DNA from: Hydractinia symbiolongicarpus
Taxonomy: Eukaryota; Cnidaria; Hydrozoa; Anthoathecata; Hydractiniidae
DNA length: 60,000 bases
Direction of reading: 5' to 3'
NCBI RefSeq assembly: GCF_029227915.1
Contig: NC_079879.1
Coordinates: 2,730,001 to 2,790,000, forward strand
The notes below the pieces were generated by a model. The model did not search any database. It was not told the origin of the DNA and saw nothing but the letters and a program-made list of their open reading frames with translations. The position numbers and the translations under genes were made by a program. Positions 1 to 11,600 of the stretch are shown here, one piece after another. How positions within the stretch are numbered: the first letter of the stretch is position 1; each line of letters starts with the position of its first letter.

Positions 1-1449
1 CAAACCATAAAGAAATTTTTATACAATGATAGGATACAAGTTTATATGAGTTAACAAAGAATAAAAACTTAGGATACAAGAAAAATTTGAAGATGAGCAT
101 ATTCTTAATTTTTTTATTTTATCTAATTTTATCTTGAATATTCTTATACCATAATTGGTGGTCGAAGCCTTACCTGGTTTAATGTGGGATATTTGACTGG
201 AAGGTGGGGGGAGGGGGGCGTGTTTATTTAACCAAATACGGTATAATAAATTAAATTGATTTCTTTTCGAAAATTGTGTATTTTTAGATCGGTTAAATTA
301 TTACATCGAGAAAACTAAACGCTACAACAAAATGGCAGTCGTCAGCAAAAACGATTCCAACTATTTATTGAAAAAAATCCATATGACACTCAGTACGTAT
401 TGTTTTATTTACCAAATTTTATGGGAATCTGTAATTACTTTAATCAAATAGCAAAACAGAATAATACCTACTCTATCGAATATATAATTGCTCTTTTAAA
501 TTAATGGACGAGGTTGCGATTATTAAACAAACAGATTGAGCAATCTAGACACTGATTTAGAAGTCATGGTACTTTAAGTAAATCACGAATTATCAGTTTC
601 CCTTTACGTGTTGTTACACTAAACTTTGCGAGTTGAGAGTTACTTTTCGATTTGCAAAACATAAGCTGTAAGTTGCAAGTTGCAAGTTCGCACAATAATC
701 TTAAATCGTGCAAGTTTTAAATTCAAACAGCTAGTTTAACAGACAGTATGTATGGAGCAAGTCGTGAAAATATGTGTAAACTGGTAAAATTATTCGTTAT
801 GTGACGCAAATTTGCTTGCATTTGTTTCGGACACAATTACTTTACCCTTTCCAGCACCAACTATGTAAAAATGTTTTCTTGTGAAGATATTTTTGTTGTA
901 TACATGCGGACAAGAAATGAAAATAATCTATTTTGGAAATTTAAATTATTTATTTTTGTTATTTAGACGATAGAGTGGCTGGTAATCTCGACTCTTTTCT
1001 TGAATCAGTTGTGCAACAAATCCGGATTTTGAAACAAGCAAACAGCTAAAGCGTAACAAAAAATGAGCATACAAAATATGTAACAAAAAAATAACAGATA
1101 GCTGCTTCGGTAGAAATTGAAATAAAATTTTTAAAGATGTATACAAATTTCATAATACTTGTACAAATAATTTAGCGAAATAAAGTAGAACAGGAAAGGT
1201 ATCCTTAGGGCCTTTTAAAAAAATAGTTTAACATCGTACGTTTTTTTTCTTAGAATTCCCATAAAACCATTTTTCCGTCACTTTTTTTTAATGTGTACGG
1301 TAACACTAGACAAACGTGTATTTGGATAATTATGCATTCTTTTAACTAATATTGTTTTATATGGTAATGTGTAATATTACAAATCTCATAAGAATCTATA
1401 TAAGAAAATTAGAAATCTATATAAAAGAAATACAGAAATACGCATTTAA
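1..1449. other. Spacer with no recognised gene
   Basis: AT-rich sequence with homopolymer runs. The only open frames are short and look like chance. No splice-consistent exon, RNA gene or transposon end was recognised. Confidence 0.5.
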
Positions 1450-2201
1450 CCCTATTCGGTCCGGGGTTTACATACTATGACCGGGGGGGGGGGGGGGGCG
1501 GATTCCGGCCCCCTTTAATAACTTTTCATAGGATTGATCAAATTGAATCAAACTTGGCACACTTATAGTACGTCATAAAAGGAACAAAATGACGCCAATA
1601 AACTTTTGCTTGCGTCAGCACATTTTCTGTGACGTCATCAGAAGCTTGAAAATTGTCAAAAATGCCACTATCTGCTTAAAATATAATTACTTTTGTTCTA
1701 GAGCGAATTTTTTCATTCTGTTTGAAGTTTCTGAAAGCTAAATAAAAGTTATTTAAGATATCTTCCGGTTTTTACATGGATCGGATAAAAAATTGCCAAA
1801 AATTGCCCGAAAATCCGTTTTTTTCCGATTTTCGGGTGAAATCCGACAAAATCGGGAAATCGGATTAGTCACGTGTTCAAATTATTCACAATGATTTTTC
1901 TTGATGAAACAAAGTTGTGTTGCAAGTTTCAAGTTCTAAGGATAATCCTAACAGGAGTTATTATATTTTCCCCATTATAAGGATTTCATAGAGATTTTTA
2001 GGGGTAATTTCGAGTAATGGCCAATATCAAATCCTCTGAAAGGTATGGGACCTAAAAAATTAGCATGCAGGTGTCTCATAGATAAATGTTGAAACTCAGT
2101 AAGTATCATGGCCATATAACAAAGCAATCAGGAGTTATTAAAAAAAAACCGTCAGGGGGGGCGGAATCCGCTCCCCACCCCCCCCCTCGGACCGAATAGG
2201 A
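1450..2201. mobile_element. MITE-like element with TTAA target duplication
   Basis: A 752-bp block begins CCCTATTCGGTCCG and ends with the near-perfect inverted match CGGACCGAATAGGA. Both ends are flanked directly by TTAA (1446-1449 and 2202-2205). The arms continue inward with G-rich/C-rich runs and a shared GCGGATTCCG segment. No transposase is encoded. TTAA duplication and CCCTA-like ends suit non-autonomous piggyBac- or Kolobok-type elements; the superfamily is inferred from these ends alone. Confidence 0.7.
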
Positions 2202-2633
2202 TTAATAAGAATTTTAAACAGAGTTTTTAGAGCAGGTTGTTAATGGATCCGACCGACATTCAATAAGTAAAATTTTTATGAAGTGAACTTTGTCAAAGGG
2301 GTCAAAAATTTATATCTAATATCCATTTGGATTTCGAATAAATACGTTTACCTTCAGTGGATTTTTATTCAGGATGGATTTTTTACAAAAATAATCCCTA
2401 TCTTATTTATTCGTAAAATCTATGAAATTTGGTTTCTTTTATCTCACACTTAAAGAGCTATGTCTATAACTGTTTGATCAAGCTGCAAGTTCCAATAAAC
2501 ACCTTTTACACGTTCTGAATTTAATGACATTCAAAACTATGAGAAGACGTAAAACTGAGGTGATCAAGAAAAAGAATGTAGTAAACTTTCTGGTCAATGT
2601 CACTTCGTGATATCGAGGCTACAAAATCAGTTA
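2202..2633 (-). other. 3' flank of the KCTD9-like gene
   Basis: No gene was seen. On the minus strand this is immediately downstream of the KCTD9 stop codon. A reverse-complement AATAAA at 2406-2411 is a plausible polyadenylation signal. It would give a 3' UTR of roughly 220 bases. Confidence 0.4.
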
Positions 2634-5600
2634 TTACATCAGATGCACCATATGAAGAGGGGCAACAATATCCAAGAAAACAGTCCCAACAACGTTCGCT
2701 CCTCTCAAATTTGCACCTTGAAGATCTGCACCAGTGAGGTTACAATTCTGAAAATAAATATAAACCCAAAAGTTAATATAATATTGAAATAAATAGATGT
2801 GAAACATTTCATACATCCTCGAAAATAAAAAAGTTTTAGAAAATTTACCTCAAGGTCAGCTCCTGCTAAAGTTGCATCTCTTAGAACACAGTTCTGCATG
2901 TTAGCACCCTTGAGAATAGCCAATCGAATATTGACATTGCTCATCTGACTACCTTCAAGATTAGCACCTTTCAGATTTGCTCCTAAATGTTAGTATTTAA
3001 ATGATACCTCTTTTTACTACACATTACAACAACGTAATATTTGAAGAAAATATATGTTTATATAGGTGATGGTTGGAACATGTAGCATGCCTTTTAATAA
3101 TGAACCATAGCAAGACTTGTAAACCGAAAAGTCAAAAATAACTTTTGCACTTTAGCACAAAATATAAGAAGACTAGAAGTTAGCCCGTGGAAAAATCCAC
3201 GGGGTCGCCCGTACTTTATATATCGCATTTCGTGTTTCCGTAACAAAAAGACAAACAGACGCACGAACAGACGGACGAGGGCTATTACTATAGAGATATT
3301 GTTCGAGTTTTCTTCAATATCCAACTATAGATACGTTACAGATAGAATATAGTATTTTAATTATAATTAATTAATTATAATTCAATACCAAAAAAAAAAT
3401 TGTACCTTCTAAATTAGCACCAAAACTAGCACTGCTGGATACTGTTTCAAATTTACAATTTTTCAAGGAAGCCCCTTCGAGATTCGCTCTTTTCATTTGC
3501 ACACCTTCCAATGACGCATCCTAAAACAAAATTTTACGATATCAAAATTGATAAATTTCTTTAGTTTCCTTGTTGATTGGCTAAGAGTTCGACATGAGGA
3601 GAGAATCTCGGGACGGTATTAAATAGTTATGACGCCCAAGTTGGCAATGTATCATTTATATTTTCAGTGGTTGCCATGTCACAACACAAACAAAAACATG
3701 CTTCGTTCATAGACTCGGTAATACCGCAACCAGTGTCAGATTTTTTCAATTTTTTAAAGTTTCTATACAGGTAGCTAAGTAAAAGGTTACTTGCATTTAT
3801 CATTACGGAGTATAGATCAAAATCAGTAAAATTCTTTGAATTCTTCACTCTATTGTTATTGCTACACTCTATTGATAACTTACATCTAAACATGCACCCG
3901 ACAAATCTGCAAGTAACAACTCACAACCACCCATAGACGCGCCTTGCAAATTTGCATTAGATAGGTTGGCATGTCTGAAATTTATCGAGCGGAGGTCTAA
4001 ATACGAGAGATCGGCACCAGACAAATTAACACCCTAAATATAAACACCTGTAGATTAAGAACAGTTGTACTGAAAGTCTTAATTGTGAAATTTTTAGGGA
4101 GGTACATTAAAAATTTGAGCACACGTTTTTTGTTTTATATCGAGGTTAAAACTTTCTTTGATCCGCTTGTTTAGACACAGATTTCTAAAAACTTTACCTG
4201 GATCCAATCTTTTATCGCATTTTTAAGTTTTGTATCATAAACAAAGGTTATTTAGAAGAAGTTATTTAGTAATCATAGATTTCTATACATGTAAATGGAA
4301 CAAACAATGAAATAATATTCAGCGTTTCCTGATTAAGTCTACTCTAAACTAAAATCGTGACTGTTTTGCAAAAAAAAAGAAAAAAAACCATCATGCTGCT
4401 TAAGACTGTTTGTGTAACATTCTCTTGAAAGGAGGCAAAGTTTACCTGGCATCTAAGGTCTGCAGCAGAAGATGTTGTCATCAGAAGACGCATAAATTCT
4501 GATCGACTAACTGAACTCTGTTCTTTCTCGTGCCTCTAAATGGAAAGCGAATCTCATTTTCTCGACAAGATAAAAGCTCATGAAAATAATAGCTCCATTA
4601 CATGTTGACTAAATATCCATTACTATGCGAATAGCATTGTGGTTATGTTGGCATGATAACGCAAAAAAAAGCACGTGACAAGATTCACATTTACCATAAC
4701 ATTAGATTCGATTTCTTCAATTACTGGCTTTAATCCAAAAAACCTTGCTTCTTCTAAAACACCTAAAATAATAAATATCAACGTGATCTGTAATTGCAGG
4801 TACGACAGATTTAAGGTAAAAAACTTTACAGTACAGAGCAGTTAAAAATAATATATACGACAGCTATCGTCATTTTTCATTCTGTTTAAGTATCCAAGTT
4901 ACGATAAAACAAACGAAATTTATTAGAAATTTTAGTAAACTTGACAATGTTGCCAAATTAAATTAAACCCAGTATTTTCTCCTCCACAGTTTAACAAAGG
5001 TTCAGAAGATAACTACCTTTTCCCTTACTTCATACCTCTTGGGTTAACTCCATCGTTCAAGATGAGTACTCCATGTCGTAAATAGTTAAGGATTGGTTCA
5101 AAATATTCTGGGCTACGATCGATGAGGTATGAACCATGTCTATCAACAGCACTTCTCCAATTTTCTAAAATATGAAGAAGGCTCATTTTTAAGTAACACG
5201 CCTACACCACTAAGCTATAGATTATGATCATGATTGAGCTGATAAACTTTTATTACACAAAGCAGGCAAGCATGGTGTAGTCTAGACGCGCTACTAATAG
5301 CGTATGCGAGTAATTTGCACCATTGCTTGCAGTGCAAAATCCGAAAAGAAACTTTATTTCCTGAAATCTTAGAAATCGGGAAAAATGGCACTCTCTTTCG
5401 ACATACCTGTATCGCAAAACAATCGACAAAGCATTGTTTCCGGATATTTTGTCAGTGTTTTTCTATAAAAAAATCAAGTATACTCACGCATTTTCTTATT
5501 TTCTCAACTTCCCGAACTAAAATTAGTTGGGTTTAGAATAAAAAGGTCTTCAGTTTAGAAAATAAGTTCTTTTTGAAAAAACCTAGATGGTTTTGATTGG

Positions 5601-8600
5601 TAATAATTAGATTTGTTTGTTTGTTTGTTTGTTTGTTGTTTGCTTACCTGGTAGTAGTGAAGCATTTCCCACCGACATTTAAAGTTATCCAATCAGAAGA
5701 GCTAACATTATCTACAAAAGTAAATTTAAAAATTAACAAACAAAAAGAAATATTAGAATCAACGTTGCAAATTGAAAACTCGTACTTCATAAGTTTTTAT
5801 TCGAATATTTGAATGATGATAGTTGACATTGACAACGCCTCGAAAGTGTTTAATGTAATTCAAAATCAAAAAAATATATATATTATATATCGTTCTTTTT
5901 CAGGAAAAATATTCCCTGATTTTTCCGCATTTTTCTATGATTAAACCTCCGCTCCCTTAAAATAAAAATACCCTAATAATATCCAGAAAAACTATGTGCT
6001 CAATGTTATGTGCTGAATGTTATGTGCTGAATGTTATGTGCTAGTGTTTTATGTTTAGTAACAAGTGTAATGTATACAATACTGAAATCAGGACACTAAA
6101 CATCGTAAGCGCGTATAATACGCAACGCACACGGTCCACGATGCTTTGTGTGGTCAAAAATAGTATTTTGATTATAATTATGAGATAGTAATGGGGGTTC
6201 TTGATGTTTGTGTTAGATCGCGATGTCACGATACATTCATCTTTATGTTGACAAGTGGAGAAACATTCGCAAAACCCAAACATGAGGACTAGGCGTCTGA
6301 ACTAGCAACACTCTCAGTCTAACTTTCTTGTCCCAATACTGAAATAAGGGTTTATACAAAGAGATATTTCATCTAGTGGTGGTTTTGACGTACAACCACA
6401 ATGCATTTGGTAATCTATGCCAGCATCCAGATGCTACCTAGAATTTTTTTGCACAGATATTTAGAAAAGTTTTATCTCAAAATATTCACAAAAGCCACAA
6501 TGCATTCTCGAGATATTATCATAAAGTTATATCATTTTTCTTACACTGTGAAGATTTTGGTAATAAAAGCTAGTATATATCTATAGACAAATCGGACATG
6601 GATTGCATTGTTGCATAGCACACGAAAAGGTAACCAGCCTTGGTTGCTGCAATAAAGAAAACATACAAACTCGTGGATTTATCCTTAGCCTACTGACTAG
6701 TCTATATTATAACAAATGCTGTCCGTTTCTGAGCCAAAGGCGCTAGCTGTTGGTATTGATAGTCAAATTTCTGTAAAGTTTTCCAGCGGTGAATTCCTGT
6801 GGATTTTTCACAGACTTAAAACTAGTGTAACATAATAAAGTAATATACCATTCAAACTCAGTGTAGCTTTATGCGAAATGCAACTTTTGATATCTACAAA
6901 ATAAAAAAATAATAGGAATATGTTAACTAAAATATAACAGTGAAATCAAAGTTTTTTATAAAACATAATCTTACCACTAAAAGATTCTCCTGCAGATGCA
7001 AATATAGTATCATCGTCTCTAAAAATAAAAATAGACTGTTTCTCTAATATGCAAGAAAAGTGTTTTCACAGGTCTCTGCTGATGTCAGCAAAATTTAAAT
7101 GACGGTTGTTTTTCTCTGTTATCCTGCCTACGTGGATTTTTCCACGGGTCTTTCGACTAGTCTCTATAATAATACGCCAGTTCCGTGTCTCTGTGACAGG
7201 CAAAGTGGATGTGCTCATTTTCCTTTGAAGTTGCCGAAGAATGCATGTCTAATATGTTATATTTTCTGACGTTACCGCGCCACGTCAGTAACGTTACGGC
7301 GCGACGTCAATAACACAACTTTAACGTCAATATCATATATTAAATTAAGGAAGCCATTACCATGCACCTAAAACTTTGGGGCAATTAACTTGGAAACGAG
7401 GTAGTGACGTCAATGATTTTTCACCGCGCGGGTAACTAGGGGCCACCTAGGACCAATTTGGGTAATTTTCCCAAACCTGGGTTCCCAAATCCATTTCGGA
7501 ATGGAGGGGTCGATGACGTCATCAAAAAACCTTTAAACCCCAATATTTCAGCAACCGTTGGCCAAAGGTACATCATCCTTTACATTTTCTTCGTCACCTT
7601 TCCAAGATCTATACGATAAAGGGAACGGGTATACAGATTTCTTAAAAAAAATTTTTTGTACTTTTGCAGGAACTCTGCTGACGTCGGCAAAATTTTTTAA
7701 ACCTTTATATCTCCTCAGAGGTTCGACGAAAACATATGATCCTATACATTATTTTGACCAGCGTTTCAACCGCTACACATTACAGACAAAGAATAAACAA
7801 ATTTCGCTAATTTTTTTTTCTGCACTGCTGACGTTAGCAAACATCTAAAACAACCCATTTTTCATTGTCCTTCTGCTTAAGTGGATTTCTCCATGGGCCT
7901 TATCGACTAGTCTATATAATAATACGCCAGTTCTGTCTGTCTGTCTGTGACTTTTGCAAAGTGGATTATATTCTTTACAATTTTCTTTAACAAATTCTAT
8001 AAAACATCGTCTATAAAATTGTTCTGTAATTTACCAAACTTTAAGGTTAAGATAATATTGACTTCAAAGGAAAGTTACATAAGATTAGTAAAGCCATTAC
8101 AGTGCACTTAAAATTTTGAGGTCAAATAACTTGGAAACGAGGTGGTGACGTCAATGATTTTTCACTGCGTGGGTAACTAGGGATGAACTGGGACCAATTT
8201 TGGTAAGTTTTCTAAACCTAGGTCCCCAAATCCGTTTCGGAATGGGCGGGTCGATGACGTCATCAAAAACCTTCAAACTCTAATATCTCTGCAACCGTTT
8301 GTCAAAAGTACATGATCCTATACATTTTCTTGATCAGCGTTTCAAGATCTATACGAAGAAGGCAACAGGTATATTAACTTCTTAAAAAAATATTTTTGTG
8401 TGTTTTCACGGGCCTTTGCGCTGACGTCAGCACAAATTTTAAACCCTTATATCTGCTTTTGCGTTCCTCAAAAACATATCATCCTATACATTTTTTTGAT
8501 CAGCGTTTCAACCCCTACACATTACAAAAAAAGAATAAAATAAATTTCTCTAATTTTTTGGGGATCTTCACTGCTGACATCAGCAAAACATCTAAAGCAA

Positions 8601-11600
8601 CCTATTTTTTCATTGCCCATCTGCCTCAGTGGATTTTTCCAAGGGCCTTATCGACTAGTTTCTATAATAATACGCCAATTCCGTGTCTCTGTCACAGGCA
8701 AAGTGGATGTCTTCATTTTCCTTTGATCTAGCCATAAAAAGGCATGTGCAATATGTTAAATTTTCTGACGTTACGGCGCAACGTCAATCACACTACTTCA
8801 AAGTCAATATCCTATATTAAATTAATGAAGCCGTTAAAGTGCACTTAAAACTTTGAGGCCAAATAACTTGGAAACGAGGTGGTGACGTCAATGATTTTTC
8901 ACCACGTGGGTAACTAGGGGCCACCTGGGACCAATTTGGGTAAGTTTCCCAAACCTGGGTCCCCGAATCCGTTTCGGAATGGACGGGTTGATGACGTCAT
9001 CACAAAATCTACAAACCCCAATATCTCTGCAACTATTTGTCAAAAGTTCATGTTCCTATACATTTTCTTGATCAGCATTTCAAGATCTATACGATGAATG
9101 CAACGGATGTACGAATTTGTGAAAAAAAAATTTTGGAACTTTTGGTAGGGACTTAAACCCTTATATATATTTCCTTAAGCGTTTGTCAAAAACACACGAT
9201 ACTATACATTATTTTGATCAGCGTTTCAACCTCGACACATTGCATACAACAAATGACTAAATTTCACCAATTTTCTTTTTTGTATATGCACTGCTGACGT
9301 CAGCAAAAAATCTTAAACAACATATTTTTCCATTGTTCTACTGCCTTAGTGGATTTTTCCACGGGCTTTATCAACTAGTATGCAAATAATAGGTTAATTA
9401 TGGACATGAAAGCAGCCATGCTTGATCTTTCTAGATTAAAAACAAAGCTTTTTACAGGTAAAAACAAAGATATTCTTTTTCATGTTGAAAGAAGAAAATG
9501 GAAATAAAGGAAATAGTAAAGGAAAAAATATTTTTTTTAGAATACATTTTCTATTATCAGAATATTTAAAAAACTTGAAACCATTTCTTTCGATTTGAAC
9601 TATGAATTAACTTTAATGCTAATTTATGGTGTATAGCATCGAAAAGCAGTTACATCAACCTTGTACCTAGGGCATTTTGCATTTTACTGTATTTAAAATT
9701 ATGTACAGGTAAAGGATACTTGACAAAAATTCCTGAAAAACGTAACAAGCAAATAAAGATCCATAGAGTCTTTGTTTCGAAAAATATTACTTTTCTCAGC
9801 ATTGTAGTTTGTTTACTCTTCGATAATTAATTTATTTATGTTTTTCAAGCAAGACGTGAGTGATCCAATATTTCAGAAGATTTTGTAATTTTTCACGGCC
9901 ACTTGTTTGTTCATATAAAGCCTTAAAATACCCAAACGTTACTGTATGTCTGAAACGCACTTCCATTGGTTTATTTTTTTTAAACTTTTTTGATGAAACA
10001 ATACTCCTAGCTCTACTACGTTTATGAAAGGCCTCTCTCATGTCGAAAAAAAATTAGAATTTTTTTGAGACATGCATGCATGCATGCATGCATGTTCTGG
10101 GTGAAGGGTCTCTTAAGAGACAAGAGAGGAGTTGAACGTCCTCCACCATACCTTAGTTTAAAGGAGCGATTGTGGAAGTCCCATGAAATGCCACATACTG
10201 ATGGTGTCAAAAAAACACCCAGTCCGGTCTGTGAATGGTTGGCGCTAGGAAGGGCATCCAGCTGTAAAACAATGCCAAAAATCTTTAATAATGGCCGTAA
10301 GAACAGTTGATTAGACAAACTGCGTAAACAGGGCTGGAACTCTATGGAGTGAAGGTGTCGCGCACGGTAGGACAGATGTCAGGTGTGAGTATCGGCAGAC
10401 GGTTACCCAGCTAGCAGTGAAGGGTGTGTTGAAAGAAGTGTTACTTGCAGGATAGGTTCTGCTTGGAAAACGTTTAGAGAGTTATTTCCTTTGTTGACTA
10501 GCAGATTCTTGTTAATTGAGTTAAAAGGTAGGTTGTATGAGGCCTGTGTAAGAAGTGTTATGTTGTACGGTAGTGAGGAAGATCCTGACCGTTTAGAAAG
10601 GAATGATATGAGAATGGTTAGGTGGATGTGGAATGCCAGTCTTACAGACAGAAAGAGTTCAGATGAGCTAAGAAGCAGGCTAAGTATACGTAGAATTAAA
10701 GATGTTATCCAGATAAAAAGATTGAATTGGCTGGGGCACTTGGAAAGAATGGAGGGGGATAATTGGGTAAGAAAGTGTAGAGACTTATAGTCCCTGGGGC
10801 AAAGCCCAGAGGCAGACCGCGAAAGACTTGGCAGGAGGTTATAAGGACAGACTTGATACAGAGGAAGTTGAGTTTAGATCTAACACAGTCTAGATCAGAT
10901 TGGAAGATCGGTCATTAATATACCCCGTCCAACCCATGCTAGCATGGAAAACGGACGTTAAGCCGAGAATGAATGATGAATGACATGCCAAAAATTATAA
11001 GATTATAAGTTTAGTGGTTCTCTTTGCAATCATTTACCGCATGTGGGAGGCCTCTCAGTTTTTTGCTTCTCAAAGATTGAAGATCCCTCTAATGGAATTC
11101 TTTTGCTTAGCTAACGCACCAATGCAAGATCATGTAGTGCATTGTTTTGATTAAGCACTTATTTTTCCAGAGGACTATGCCAGGTACCCAATTGTTTGTT
11201 TTTGCTGATCTACATTTTGAAACAGATGTCCTTTTTAATTTTCTTTTTTTCAATTAAATACACCTGCTGGCAAACATAATGTAAGCCACAACTTAGTTCT
11301 TTTAGAGTTTTTTTAGATTTTAATGGAGCTAAACACAGTTTAGCTCATGTTAATTGCAGTTCCCAATACTTGATAATTGCTATGCAGATGCATCATTAAG
11401 GGTACACAAGGTTGTCTTGCTCACCCAAGGCATCTTTGTCTCAATCAACCAAATCAAAGCTATGTGTCATAACTTGAAGTGACTTTCTTGTTGTTGATAC
11501 TTTAGAGTAGGGGACTAGAGGTTTGGGTATAGTCTGTCCATATTAGGAGGTTCTAAGTTAGCCAATCAGCAATCCAGGGGGCCTATAAATAGGAGGGAGT

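Noticed and set aside
2705-2944. Separate small pentapeptide-repeat protein
   Set aside because: The frame runs past a splice donor. It is KCTD9 exon sequence (2849-2982) read into the intron.
5250-5300. Minus-strand TMLA-like match to the BTB domain
   Set aside because: Wrong phase at the donor and an early stop. The real exon lies at 5407-5462.
5470-5515. Alternative KCTD9 exon with good splice borders
   Set aside because: In the required phase it contains a stop. The exon 5407-5462 fits both phase and the BTB sequence (YPETMLCRLF).
7558-8731. Plus-strand proteins with IHFFDQRFN motifs
   Set aside because: They come from repeated internal segments of the Helitron-like units, and one crosses the unit boundary.
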